Assembly: GCF_021049245.1 (NCBI RefSeq)
Contig: NZ_CP088020.1
Location: 998,001 to 1,062,000, forward strand
Direction: 5' to 3'
Origin: Radiobacillus kanasensis
Lineage (GTDB): Bacteria; Bacillota; Bacilli; Bacillales; Amphibacillaceae
Length of the DNA: 64,000 nucleotides
Numbering within the stretch: the stretch's first letter is position 1; each line of letters begins with the position of its first letter. The notes below the pieces were generated by a model, which was not told the DNA's origin, searched no databases, and saw nothing but the letters and a program-made list of their open reading frames with translations. Both the position numbers and the translations under genes were made by a program. Positions 9,190 to 16,992 of this stretch are shown here, one piece after another.

Positions 9190-10146
9190 ATGCTTAAACT
9201 TTATATGGACCTAGGACATGGTGGTAGTGATCCGGGTGCAGTAGCTAACGGATTGCAGGAAAAGGATTTAACATTAAAGATTGGCAAAAAAATTCGGGAC
9301 CAACTGAAATACTACGAAGGTGTGCAAGTTCGATTAAGCAGGGATTCTGACAAGACACTTAGCCTCAGTCAGCGTACAAATGATGCCAATGCTTGGGGAG
9401 CTGATTACCTTTTATCTGTGCATATCAATGCAGGCGGTGGAACAGGTTTTGAATCCTATACCTACAACGGCAGTTATTCCGGAAAAGCAGAAACCAATCG
9501 TTTAAGAGGGATCGTTCATGATGAGATTATGGATGAGATCGGCGGAAGAGATAGAGGTAAGAAAGAAGCTAACTTCCACATGGTTCGAGAATCATCTATG
9601 CCAGCTGCATTAACGGAAAATCTATTTATCGATAATAAAGAAGATGCAGAAAAACTAAAATCTGATGCGTTTTTAGATACAGTTGCACGTGGTCATGTGA
9701 ATGGAATCGTTAAAGCTTTTGGTTTGAAGACAGCATCCAGTAAGCCTGTAAGTAAACCAGAACCTAAACCGGAATCTAATCATGACGATACCTTGTTAAA
9801 AGAAGGTAGCAGGGGTACAGCGGTTAAAGAACGTCAAAAACGCTTGAAGGAATTAGGATTCTACACAGGTCGTATCGACGGCATCTTTGGTCCGTTAACC
9901 GAAAAAGCTGTTATTGAGTTCCAAAAAGCAGAAGGTATCGGAGTAGATGGCATTATCGGTCCTGTTACTCTTGGTCGCTTGAAAAATCCTCAATCTACAA
10001 AAAAGAAATATTATACGGTAGAACGTGGAGATATTCTAAGTAGGATAGCACAAGAATTCAATTCTAGTGTTTCTGACATCGTAAAATGGAATAACATCAA
10101 AAATAAGAATCTCATTTATCCTGGACAAAAATTAAGAGTGAAGTAA
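9190..10146 (+). CDS. Endolysin: N-acetylmuramoyl-L-alanine amidase with PG-binding and LysM domains
   Basis: A protein of about 318 residues with three modules. Residues 1-180 form an Amidase_3 zinc hydrolase: DLGHGGSDPGA (first zinc His), LSVHINAGGG (second His) and the catalytic region ALTENLFIDN. A Pro/Lys/Glu linker (~190-205) leads to a peptidoglycan-binding type 1 domain (~212-272; LKELGFYTGRIDGIFGPLT) and one LysM domain (~275-318; YTVERGDILSRIAQEF). It cleaves the bond between muramic acid and the stem peptide to release phage. I chose ATG 9190 because AAAAGGAGAGG lies just upstream; an in-frame ATG at 9151 lies in the preceding hairpin and lacks a ribosome site. There is no signal peptide, consistent with holin-dependent release. 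Confidence 0.95.
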   Translation: MLKLYMDLGHGGSDPGAVANGLQEKDLTLKIGKKIRDQLKYYEGVQVRLSRDSDKTLSLSQRTNDANAWGADYLLSVHINAGGGTGFESYTYNGSYSGKAETNRLRGIVHDEIMDEIGGRDRGKKEANFHMVRESSMPAALTENLFIDNKEDAEKLKSDAFLDTVARGHVNGIVKAFGLKTASSKPVSKPEPKPESNHDDTLLKEGSRGTAVKERQKRLKELGFYTGRIDGIFGPLTEKAVIEFQKAEGIGVDGIIGPVTLGRLKNPQSTKKKYYTVERGDILSRIAQEFNSSVSDIVKWNNIKNKNLIYPGQKLRVK

Positions 10147-10198
10147 AATTAAACTATCGTATTCTTTTTTCAAAAAAGGACCATCTCCTTATTAAACT

Positions 10199-10250
10199 GT
10201 ACCCTATAAGGTAGACACCTAAAAAAAGTCTACCTATAGGGTACTTTTTT
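10199..10250 (+). terminator. Strong intrinsic terminator ending the phage late operon
   Basis: A 17-bp stem with one bulged A (10199-10216 with 10228-10244) has an A-rich loop and is followed by TTTTTT. It closes transcription after the endolysin. Confidence 0.85.
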
Positions 10251-10301
10251 GTATAATTAAGAAAATATGGGGATTGGGGAAAGGTCAAATGGGGATATTA
10301 T

Positions 10302-10613
10302 ATGAACAATTTATCAAAAGCTTTTTATACTGTAGGAGCTCTATGTATCGTAGGAGGAATCTTCTTGGGATTTAGTAACTATGAAATAGTAGTAGGCTAT
10401 GAAGATGATATTTTAGGGACGGGAAGTGATCCAATCACTGAAAAATCCTGGACCGCCTTTTTTACCTATTTTGGATATGGAGTAATTAGCGGATTATTCA
10501 TGTTTGGATTTGGGGAAGTAATATACCTTTTGAATAAAATTAGAGAAACCAGTGAAGAGCATCTAAATCTGTTAAAAGAAGAAACTAAGTCAAGAGAGAA
10601 CGAAATTGCTTAA
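10302..10613 (+). CDS. Small two-TM membrane protein of unknown function
   Basis: A 103-residue protein. Hydrophobic segments lie at about 8-26 (FYTVGALCIVGGIFLGF) and 50-77 (FFTYFGYGVISGLFMFGFGEVIYLL), with a charged C-terminal tail (EEHLNLLKEETKSRENE) likely to be cytoplasmic and helical. A GGGGATATT sequence serves as a poor ribosome site. Small membrane proteins of this layout occur widely in Bacillaceae, but I know no function. It follows the phage terminator and may be outside the prophage or a lysogenic cargo gene; the prophage boundary is not visible. Confidence 0.65.
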   Translation: MNNLSKAFYTVGALCIVGGIFLGFSNYEIVVGYEDDILGTGSDPITEKSWTAFFTYFGYGVISGLFMFGFGEVIYLLNKIRETSEEHLNLLKEETKSRENEIA

Positions 10614-10668
10614 TTTTTAATGGTTATAGGGTCTATAGTTGTACCAGTATAATAGGTACTCGTCCTTA

Positions 10669-10794
10669 ATGCAGGTGTACAAACAACTAGATGATCCAAA
10701 GTTAAAGCATTATGTATTAAAACGGAAAGCGGATGTGTTTCATGCGATGAAAACATTTTTTCATAAACAGGAAGAAAATATAGCTCTTTCCTAA
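10669..10794 (+). pseudogene. Short ORF or gene remnant (41 codons)
   Basis: An ATG at 10669 opens 41 codons encoding a basic, soluble-looking sequence ([20 protein letters not shown]). There is no ribosome site and the reading frame has no recognisable relative, so it could be the tail of a decayed gene or chance. It lies between the small membrane gene and the terminator of the minus-strand thiol module. Confidence 0.25.
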
Positions 10795-10827
10795 AAAATG
10801 AAGCTTCTCTATGAAGGAGAAGCTTCA
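10793..10827 (-). terminator. Terminator of the minus-strand permease/Cys-peptide operon
   Basis: An 11-bp perfect stem (10799-10809 with 10817-10827) is followed, on the minus strand, by a T run (A run at 10793-10798). It lies 15 bases after the stop of the Cys-rich peptide gene. Confidence 0.8.
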
Positions 10828-10841
10828 TAAGTGACTACAGG

Positions 10842-10970
10842 TTAACAGCAATGAGTGGTACCACCACAGCAAGCGGCATCCTCTTCACAACAATCCTCTT
10901 TCACTTCTGCAAATTGAATATCGCAACAAGAATTGTCTTTTGTTGTGAACAAATTTTTGAATACTGGCAT
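10842..10970 (-). CDS. 42-residue cysteine-rich peptide, probable metal/metalloid-binding
   Basis: A minus-strand ATG at 10970 with a perfect AAAGGAGGTGAT ribosome site encodes 42 residues. All eight cysteines fall in four adjacent Cys-Cys pairs (residues 15-16, 27-28, 34-35, 41-42), the last closing the protein. The rest is acidic (KEDCCEEDAACCGG). No signal peptide or membrane segment is present. It starts 15 bases after the DUF318 permease stop and shares its terminator, so the two are co-transcribed. Vicinal cysteines bind soft metals and trivalent arsenicals, so a buffering or delivery role for the permease substrate is plausible but is inference. I do not recognise a named family. Confidence 0.8.
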   Translation of the reverse strand: MPVFKNLFTTKDNSCCDIQFAEVKEDCCEEDAACCGGTTHCC

Positions 10971-10984
10971 GTTTATCACCTCCT

Positions 10985-11851
10985 TTAAAGAATATAGAAT
11001 AGAAACCCAGACATTGTAGACATCGTAAAAACAGAGCCTATAAAAGCAAATACTAGTCTTTTCTTAAAAATGCTATTTAAAAGGGTTATTTCCGGTAAGC
11101 TTGCACCTGCAGAACTAATCATTAATGCCATTACTGGGCCTAATGCCATACCTTTAGCAATCATCATTTGGCTAATGGGAATCATGGTAGATAGTCGAAT
11201 GTAAAGGGGAATCCCGATGATTGCTGCGATTGGGACAAGCCACCAATGATTATCTCCCATATAAGTAGTAATCCATTCTGTAGGAACAGCCCCATGAATG
11301 ATTGCTCCAATCCCAGCCCCAATGATTAAGAAAGGATACACGGTTTTCATTAGCTGAATAGTTTCCGCCAAAGCTAATTTGAAATCAAACCTTTGTACAG
11401 GTTGCTGGTAACCCTTCATGATTACTCTCTTCACTTGTGATTCAAATCCTAACTTCTCCAATGCAAATCCAATGAGAACGGAAAGTAAAGAAGTAGTGAT
11501 CGTATAAACCATTGCTACCTTAAAACCTAATACTGCTGTCATTAAGGTTAAGATGGTTGGATCCAAGACAGGAGATGCAAATAAGAAAATCATAACGATT
11601 CCAAATCGAACCTTTTTATGTAGAAGATTAACTACAATAGGAATAGTAGAGCATGAGCAAAACGGTGTAATAAAGGCAAATAAAATGGCAACTCCTGCAC
11701 TGACGAGGGGATGGCTAGTTTCCATTCGCTTCTCTAATCGCTCATAAGGTATGACACCCTGTAAAAGGTTAATCAAAAAGGATATTCCGACAAACAAAAG
11801 GGTTAACTCCAGGGCTATGTAAATAAAACTATTTAGTATATCAATCCACAT
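10985..11851 (-). CDS. DUF318/UPF0718 permease (ArsP-like efflux candidate)
   Basis: A 288-residue polytopic protein with about eight membrane segments. The family signature TPFCSCSTIPI gives a Cys-x-Cys at residues 65 and 67, and a second half mirrors the first (AGASLPEITLLNSIF). DUF318 permeases include ArsP, which exports trivalent organoarsenicals, and uncharacterised relatives such as YcgR and YraQ; the substrate here is unknown. It lies between a MarR-type regulator with paired cysteines and the Cys-rich peptide, all on the minus strand, so the module is probably induced by a thiol-reactive metal or metalloid. A 13-bp near-palindrome at 11872-11884 in its upstream region matches one in front of the regulator. 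Confidence 0.85.
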   Translation of the reverse strand: MWIDILNSFIYIALELTLLFVGISFLINLLQGVIPYERLEKRMETSHPLVSAGVAILFAFITPFCSCSTIPIVVNLLHKKVRFGIVMIFLFASPVLDPTILTLMTAVLGFKVAMVYTITTSLLSVLIGFALEKLGFESQVKRVIMKGYQQPVQRFDFKLALAETIQLMKTVYPFLIIGAGIGAIIHGAVPTEWITTYMGDNHWWLVPIAAIIGIPLYIRLSTMIPISQMMIAKGMALGPVMALMISSAGASLPEITLLNSIFKKRLVFAFIGSVFTMSTMSGFLFYIL

Positions 11852-11871
11852 TTCTATCGCCTCTCAATTAT

Positions 11872-11884
11872 TTGTATTTTGCAA
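11872..11884 (-). promoter_or_regulatory. Candidate MarR operator upstream of the permease
   Basis: TTGTATTTTGCAA differs at one base from the perfect palindrome TTGCATTTTGCAA in front of the marR-like gene (12404-12416). A shared site in both promoters suggests joint control by the regulator. Confidence 0.5.
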
Positions 11885-11921
11885 GTATTTATTTTGCATA
11901 AAGAGCAAGAGATTTCCTTGC

Positions 11922-12368
11922 TCATAATAATGGTTTACAACAAACGGTCGATTTTGCCATGGCGTTGTTTAAAACCTTAATGGACTGTAGGACAGCGTTT
12001 TTTTCGAACTCACTCATATGAGAGAAAACTTCGTTCAAGTACTCCTTCATTTGTGCATCAATGGAAGCTGCTACATAGGTTCCCTCTGTTGTTAAGGAGA
12101 GAATATGAATGCGTCGATCCTCTGGTAAAGGGGTCTTTTTTACGAGTCCCATTTTAACCAAGCTTTGAATTTGTCTACTAAACGTTGTGATATCCATACC
12201 AAGAATACTGGAGATGGTTTGAACGGAAGGGGATTGATGTTTATCGATCTCATATAGAATGTGACTCTGAACAACGGAAATATCAGCACCACCAACCGAA
12301 CAACAGTTTTTATTCAGAAAACCAAACCGTCTGGTCATTACTTGAAATAGTTCACGTGTATCTTCCAT
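11922..12368 (-). CDS. MarR family transcriptional regulator with vicinal cysteine pairs
   Basis: A winged-helix regulator of about 148 residues: an N-terminal helix, QSHILYEI, the HTH around QTISSILGMDITTFSRQIQ, and the wing PLPEDRRIHIL, all typical of MarR. Two Cys-Cys pairs lie outside the DNA-binding core: NCCS near residue 22 and VCCK near residue 143, close to the C-terminus. In MarR dimers N- and C-terminal helices pack together, so the pairs could form one thiol sensor site for a metal(loid). I placed the start at ATG 12368 because GAGGTGA lies just upstream; the in-frame GTG at 12377 overlaps that site. It lies 70 bases upstream of the permease and probably represses it and itself. 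Confidence 0.88.
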   Translation of the reverse strand: MEDTRELFQVMTRRFGFLNKNCCSVGGADISVVQSHILYEIDKHQSPSVQTISSILGMDITTFSRQIQSLVKMGLVKKTPLPEDRRIHILSLTTEGTYVAASIDAQMKEYLNEVFSHMSEFEKNAVLQSIKVLNNAMAKSTVCCKPLL

Positions 12369-12403
12369 TATTTTCACCTCTAACTATAGTTATAGCATAT
12401 TAC

Positions 12404-12416
12404 TTGCATTTTGCAA
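12404..12416 (-). promoter_or_regulatory. Palindromic operator candidate upstream of the marR-like gene
   Basis: TTGCATTTTGCAA is a perfect 5-bp inverted repeat with a three-base spacer. It lies about 35 bases upstream of the regulator start, next to a minus-strand TATAAC -10-like element, and is repeated with one change before the permease. Confidence 0.5.
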
Positions 12417-12573
12417 ATTATTTATTATATTTTCCATATTTATAAATCAACGAATTCAATATAAAGCTCAATAGCTATATAGAATAACCCCCTTTACTAC
12501 TTTTCTTGAAAGAAATGCAGATAAGTAAATATGTAACTTACTTATCCTATCGAAAACAAGATTCCTAAATAAC

Positions 12574-12600
12574 TAACTTTTTGTCGAATGATGTCGATAT
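12574..12600 (+). promoter_or_regulatory. SigD-like promoter for the chemoreceptor
   Basis: TAAC, 15 bases, then GTCGATAT closely match the B. subtilis SigD pattern (TAAA-N15-GCCGATAT). It lies about 40 bases upstream of the chemoreceptor start, a class of gene normally transcribed by SigD. Confidence 0.65.
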
Positions 12601-12641
12601 ATTAAAGAGAACTGTACTTCATCATGAAAGGGGCAAAATTT

Positions 12642-14657
12642 ATGAAAAAGTGGTTAGAGCATTTTAGAACAACGATAGGCACACTCAAGTTTAAAGTTAC
12701 AGCTTTTCTTTTACTATTAACAGTAATTCCGGTTGTCATCGTAGCATCTATTCTAATCAGTTTATTTACTGAAATTGTGGAGAAGGATTATAAAGATCAA
12801 CAGATGGTCATTGCATCCGCTAATTCTCAGGCACTAAACGGATTTCTGCAAGAAAAAGTCAATGCTATCGAAGGCTTTGTAGATACTTATAAAGTAGAGC
12901 TCCTCGAGGGGGACTCGGATAAGATAGTAGACCTTTTACAAGTAATGAAGGCAATGAGCCCAGATATACTCTCCTTTACTTATTCACTTGAGACTGGAAA
13001 AGCAATAAATGAATCAGGTCAAGAGCTTAATCTTTCGGAGTTTGATAATTTCAATCGAATTAAGAAAGAGAAAACGGTAGGGATATCCGATATTCTTATT
13101 GATAGTAATACCGGGGATAACATTATTATTATTGATATTCCAATTCTTGATGGTAATGAAAACTTTGGCGGACTTGTACAAGCAAAAGTTACCCCTGGAA
13201 ATATATTAGAAGATTTAAATCAAAACAAAATGGGAGAGAGTAGTTCTGCTTTCTTGATTTCAAAGGATGGTAAATACCTTGCCCATCAATTAGAAGATAG
13301 GGTTGGGAATGAAGTTAGTGCATATGAGACTAAAGAGGTTGCAGATTTGTATAAAGAGGAAGTATTACAAAAGAAAAAAGGAACAATAAATTATGTCGAT
13401 TCTGAAGATATCTCAAAGGTTGCGTCTTATGCAGAAGTTAATATTACTGGTTGGCGTGTTGTTGTTACTGGAGAAGAAGAAGAATTAATGAGCGGTGTCA
13501 AAAAAGCAAATGAGACTGGAATTGCTGTCATAATCATTTGTACGCTTCTAGTTTCTTTAATATCATTTTTATCATCCCGTTATATGTTGCGTCCAATCAT
13601 AGATATGACAAACCTTATGAAAAAAGTTGCTGATGGTGATTTAACTGGTAGATTAAAAACCAAAGGGCGCGATGAACTGCAACAGTTAATGAATAATATT
13701 AATGAAATGCTGAATTCGTTTAGTCTTACTTTAAACAAACTATCGGATGTCGTTCAGCATACGACTGTTTCTTCTACACAATTATCAACCATTGCAACAA
13801 ACTCTGTTATTGCTTCCGAAAACACTGCTAATTCCGCAGAACAAATTACAAAAGGTGCACAAGTTCAGTATGAAGGTTCAGAACAGTCTGCTACAGCAAT
13901 GGAAGAAATGGCCGTAGGTATTACACGAATTGCAGATTCTTCCGTTAGTGTGAGTGAAAGAGCCCACCAAGTTAGAAACCAAGTTCAACTTGGAGACAGA
14001 GACGTAAAAGGAGCAATTCACCAAATAATGAGAGTACAAGAGGTGGTGGAGAAATCCGCTAAGCAGGTTCAGGCGTTAGAATCAAAATCCTTAGAAGTTA
14101 ATAAAATTGTAGGATATATCTCTGAAATTGCGTCTCAAACGAACCTCTTATCTTTAAATGCTGCAATTGAAGCAGCTCGCGCTGGAGAACATGGTAAAGG
14201 ATTTGCAGTAGTCGCGGGTGAAGTCAAAAAACTGGCTGAACAAACAACGAAGGCAACCAGTAACATTTCTAGCATATTACGGGACATTCAGGAATCTACA
14301 ACTAATACTTCAGATTCGATTTCAGATGGTTTGCAAGAAGTACGTAAAAGTGTAAATTCGATAGAAAGTGTGGGAAATGTATTTGGTTCAATCGTCTTAG
14401 AAGTAGAGGGTGTATCAAGTCAAATCGAGGAAGTATCTGCCTCAACTGAACAACTATCCGCAAGTACGGAGGAAGTATCAGCTTCTATGAATGAAATTGT
14501 GGAAATTTCTAAGAGCTCTCTTGATGAACTAGAGAAAATATCTCTAGCCGCATATGATCAACATCGATCCATGGAAGAAATCTCTTCTTCCACTGAATCA
14601 TTAAATAAAATGGCATTGGAACTTGAGGAAATGCTGGCTAAATTTAAAATCGATTAA
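12642..14657 (+). CDS. Methyl-accepting chemotaxis protein
   Basis: A receptor of about 671 residues. A first membrane helix (~15-40; [17 protein letters not shown]) precedes an extracellular dCache-like sensor (~45-280), a second helix (~285-305), a HAMP domain ([21 protein letters not shown]) and a long cytoplasmic signalling coiled coil. The hairpin tip that contacts CheA/CheW is intact ([19 protein letters not shown] and [18 protein letters not shown]). The ligand is unknown. I chose the second ATG because GAAAGGGG lies ahead of it; the first ATG at 12624 would include the ribosome site. It is a single gene with its own SigD-like promoter; no other chemotaxis genes are nearby, as is usual for such receptors in Bacillaceae. 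Confidence 0.93.
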   Translation: MKKWLEHFRTTIGTLKFKVTAFLLLLTVIPVVIVASILISLFTEIVEKDYKDQQMVIASANSQALNGFLQEKVNAIEGFVDTYKVELLEGDSDKIVDLLQVMKAMSPDILSFTYSLETGKAINESGQELNLSEFDNFNRIKKEKTVGISDILIDSNTGDNIIIIDIPILDGNENFGGLVQAKVTPGNILEDLNQNKMGESSSAFLISKDGKYLAHQLEDRVGNEVSAYETKEVADLYKEEVLQKKKGTINYVDSEDISKVASYAEVNITGWRVVVTGEEEELMSGVKKANETGIAVIIICTLLVSLISFLSSRYMLRPIIDMTNLMKKVADGDLTGRLKTKGRDELQQLMNNINEMLNSFSLTLNKLSDVVQHTTVSSTQLSTIATNSVIASENTANSAEQITKGAQVQYEGSEQSATAMEEMAVGITRIADSSVSVSERAHQVRNQVQLGDRDVKGAIHQIMRVQEVVEKSAKQVQALESKSLEVNKIVGYISEIASQTNLLSLNAAIEAARAGEHGKGFAVVAGEVKKLAEQTTKATSNISSILRDIQESTTNTSDSISDGLQEVRKSVNSIESVGNVFGSIVLEVEGVSSQIEEVSASTEQLSASTEEVSASMNEIVEISKSSLDELEKISLAAYDQHRSMEEISSSTESLNKMALELEEMLAKFKID

Positions 14658-14725
14658 TGAAAATACCTCGAAAGAGTAATCAAGAAAAATCTAAAACTGT
14701 GCGTTTTAAAGGGAGAGTTTCCCAT

Positions 14726-14752
14726 TTAATGAATGTCGATTGATGTCGATAT
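14726..14752 (+). promoter_or_regulatory. Second SigD-like promoter sequence, downstream of the chemoreceptor
   Basis: TTAA, 15 bases, GTCGATAT closely repeat the element in front of the chemoreceptor. It lies inside the loop of a perfect 9-bp inverted repeat (14713-14721 with 14763-14771) and is followed only by a decayed gene. Confidence 0.4.
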
Positions 14753-14793
14753 AAATTAGGTTGAAACTCTCTTAACGCGGCCTTAGGCACATA

Positions 14794-15107
14794 CTAGCAC
14801 AACAAGACTTACAAAAAGGGAATTTCTTTGTTAGAAAAAATGAAGGTCAAGATGCTGAGTTAGAAGCAGTTAAAAGAATTGTAGAAGGAACACAGACCAT
14901 GACTGTTTATAAATCTATTCAATTATTGGCAACCAATGCAGCAGAGATGGCAATGAAGGTAGCAAATGGAGAAAAAATAGAAACAAATAGTACAGTAAAC
15001 AACGGACAGATAGATGTTCCTTCCGTTTTACTTGAACCTGTAAAAATATAGATGATACAATAATTAAAGATAATTACCTAACAAAAGAAGAAATATACGG
15101 TAAGTAA
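14794..15107 (+). pseudogene. Remnant of a sugar ABC transporter substrate-binding protein (XylF-like C-terminus)
   Basis: One frame encodes the typical end of a xylose-type periplasmic-binding protein: GQDAELEAVKRIVEGTQTMT, then VYKSIQLLATNAAEMAMKVA and DVPSVLLEPV. It stops at TAG near 15049, but the conserved ending (DDTIIKDNYLTKEEIYGK) continues in another frame to TAA at 15107, so there is a frameshift around the A-rich stretch near 15043. The N-terminal two thirds, lipoprotein signal and start are missing. A terminator follows, so the original operon end is preserved. No transport partners lie nearby. Confidence 0.8.
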
Positions 15108-15111
15108 TCTT

Positions 15112-15152
15112 GAAACAAGATCGCCTGTTTTGGGCGGTCTTGTTTCGTTTTT
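15112..15152 (+). terminator. Terminator after the decayed sugar-binding gene
   Basis: A 14-bp stem with a wobble (15112-15125 with 15133-15146) is followed by GTTTTT. Confidence 0.8.
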
Positions 15153-15269
15153 AAGGATGAGGTGATTTAGAGTATTTAAATGAAAACGTCGTAGAGAATA
15201 CCAAGACCAAGTTCGTTTTATGCTATAATCGTACCATTAGTTTAATTTAAACAAAGGATGAATAAAAAG

Positions 15270-16145
15270 TTGAAAACATATATGGCATTTGATATTGGTG
15301 GTTCATTTGTAAAGTACGGAATAGTTACCGAGCAAGCAGAAATCATAAAGCAAAGTAAAACACCTACACCGAAGGATTTAGATTCTTTAATTGAACTAAT
15401 CGCTGAGCTTACTCAAGTCTATCCAGAAGGAAAGATAGAAGGACTTGCGATAAGTGCCCCTGGAGCGGTATCTGATTCTGGAATTATTTATGGGTTTAGT
15501 GCTTTGCCGTACATACACGGACCGAATGTGAAAGAGCTAATTGTCGAGAAAACAGGATATCCTGTCTATATGGAGAACGATGCAAATGCTGCTGGTTATG
15601 CAGAAATTTGGAATGGAGCTGGGAAGGGCATGAAGGACGTGCTCCTCGTTATACTCGGAACGGGAGTAGGAGGAGCAGTTTTCAAGGATGGTGTCATTCA
15701 TAAAGGAGCCAACCTTCACGGTGGAGAGTTCGGTTATATGCTTGTCGACGGAAAACGGACTTGGAGTAGTACAGCAGCAACTGCTTCTTTATTAAGAAGA
15801 GTGGCGGAGAAAAAACAAGTGAATGTCGAGACCTTATCTGGAGAAGAAATTTTTGAACAAGCAGAAAAAGGAGATCCGGCTTGTCAGGAAGCCATTGAGG
15901 ATTTCTATCGCATGATTGCATTAGGTATTTACAATCTGCAATACATGTATGATCCAGAGGTCATTTTAATTGGTGGTGGCATCAGTGCCCGAGAAGACTT
16001 GGTCGCTCAAGTCGATAAAAGAGTGGATCAAATCCTAAAAGAAGTAGAAATTGCTAAAATCAAGCCAAGTATAGAAGTGTGTCAGCATAGGCAAAACGCG
16101 AATTTGTTAGGTGCTGTCTATGGATTTATTCACCACCTAAAGTAA
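15270..16145 (+). CDS. ROK family sugar kinase
   Basis: A protein of about 291 residues: the N-terminal ATP-binding DIGGSFVKYGI, the sugar-binding ENDANAAGYAEIW (catalytic Asp within), the ROK signature GTGVGGAVFKDG and HGGEFGYM. It lacks the CxCGxxGC zinc site of glucokinase-type ROK members, like several Bacillus and Listeria relatives, so the sugar (perhaps a hexose or amino sugar) cannot be told. Such kinases act in the cytoplasm on free sugars. I favour TTG at 15270 as start because AAAGGATG is then ten bases upstream; the ATG at 15258 directly abuts that site. It is a single gene between two terminators. Confidence 0.88.
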   Translation: MKTYMAFDIGGSFVKYGIVTEQAEIIKQSKTPTPKDLDSLIELIAELTQVYPEGKIEGLAISAPGAVSDSGIIYGFSALPYIHGPNVKELIVEKTGYPVYMENDANAAGYAEIWNGAGKGMKDVLLVILGTGVGGAVFKDGVIHKGANLHGGEFGYMLVDGKRTWSSTAATASLLRRVAEKKQVNVETLSGEEIFEQAEKGDPACQEAIEDFYRMIALGIYNLQYMYDPEVILIGGGISAREDLVAQVDKRVDQILKEVEIAKIKPSIEVCQHRQNANLLGAVYGFIHHLK

Positions 16146-16146
16146 A

Positions 16147-16186
16147 AGAAGGGCTCTTAATCCGATGATTAGGAGCCCTTCTTTCT
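16147..16186 (+). terminator. Terminator after the ROK kinase
   Basis: A stem of AGAAGGGCTC with GAGCCCTTCT, extended by TAATC/GATTA inside, is followed by a T-rich tail. Confidence 0.8.
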
Positions 16187-16275
16187 ATTATAAAAAATCC
16201 TATTTTTTTGAAACAATTCCGTACTCTCATTCGTCTATGTAAATAGAGAATCTTGTCGAATGGAGGGGTGGGATC

Positions 16276-16779
16276 GTGTCGAAACAAAAACTTGGATGGT
16301 TGATTATTTTTCTTATGAGTATGTGTTTGTTTGCGTGCCAACAAAAGCAGAGCTTACCAGATGGATACTTTCCCTATGATAAGGAGAAAGTAGAATCTGC
16401 TCTTCAAGCGCTTTCCTTCGAACCTAAAATCCCTTCTTATTTACCTTTGGAAACAGCTATCGTTGTTTCGGACCGATTTAAAACCTTGGAAACTCAAAAT
16501 GAAGCATTGGACGTTAGCTTTTACACGATGAGTAATGACTTACTCTCTATTCAAATGGTGGATGGGGAACTAGGACAAACGGAACAAGTTGGTGATTCTG
16601 CTGAGGTGAAAATTAGCGAGCAATTAGAAGGTAAATACGTCGAAAATAGATTTGCTCAAACCTTATATTGGGAAGAAGAGGGTATAACCTATAAAATGAT
16701 GTATCGAAATAATGATAATTCGGGCTCTCCTATTCCAAAGGATAAACTAATTAAGGTTGCACAATCATTTCATTCTTAA
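16276..16779 (+). CDS. Predicted lipoprotein of unknown function
   Basis: A 167-residue protein started by GTG behind a strong GGAGGGGTGGG site. Residues 1-20 form a lipoprotein signal ending in the lipobox LFAC (Cys 21). The mature part is acidic and beta-rich, with PSYLPLETAIVVSDRF near residue 55 and a C-terminal YKMMYRNNDNSG segment; the layout recalls DUF4367-type domains found on Bacillus anti-sigma and lipoproteins, but I cannot name a function. It is monocistronic, between the ROK gene and the nucleoside transporter. Confidence 0.75.
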   Translation: MSKQKLGWLIIFLMSMCLFACQQKQSLPDGYFPYDKEKVESALQALSFEPKIPSYLPLETAIVVSDRFKTLETQNEALDVSFYTMSNDLLSIQMVDGELGQTEQVGDSAEVKISEQLEGKYVENRFAQTLYWEEEGITYKMMYRNNDNSGSPIPKDKLIKVAQSFHS

Positions 16780-16902
16780 CCGAATATGGATTCAACCAAA
16801 CTCTTCATCTTAAAGGTGGGGAGTTTTCTTATGAATGAAATGAGGGAGGGAGCAAACTATAGATGTAGAATAAAAAAACCATAAATTTCTACATCTTTCT
16901 AC

Positions 16903-16932
16903 TTGCAAGACGTCTGACCTCTGTGATAAAAT
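16903..16932 (+). promoter_or_regulatory. SigA-type promoter of the nupC-like gene
   Basis: TTGCAA (16903-16908), an 18-base spacer and TAAAAT (16927-16932) form a reasonable vegetative promoter about 60 bases ahead of the transporter start. Confidence 0.5.
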
Positions 16933-16945
16933 CCTACATGTTGAC

Positions 16946-16959
16946 TGAAAGCACTTTCA
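16946..16959 (+). promoter_or_regulatory. cre-like catabolite control site
   Basis: TGAAAGCACTTTCA is a perfect palindrome apart from its central CA and differs from the ideal CcpA cre by one base (CA for CG). It lies just downstream of the predicted promoter start, where CcpA binding would block transcription, fitting repression of a nucleoside uptake gene on good carbon sources. Confidence 0.55.
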
Positions 16960-16992
16960 TATCATATAGAAGACACCTTAGGAGGTAAACAA

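Noticed and set aside
10610..10828. 72-codon minus-strand ORF
   Set aside because: It crosses the terminator of the thiol module and has no ribosome site.
10150..10985. Right attachment site of the prophage
   Set aside because: The left end is outside the window, so no direct repeat can be matched; the boundary cannot be placed.
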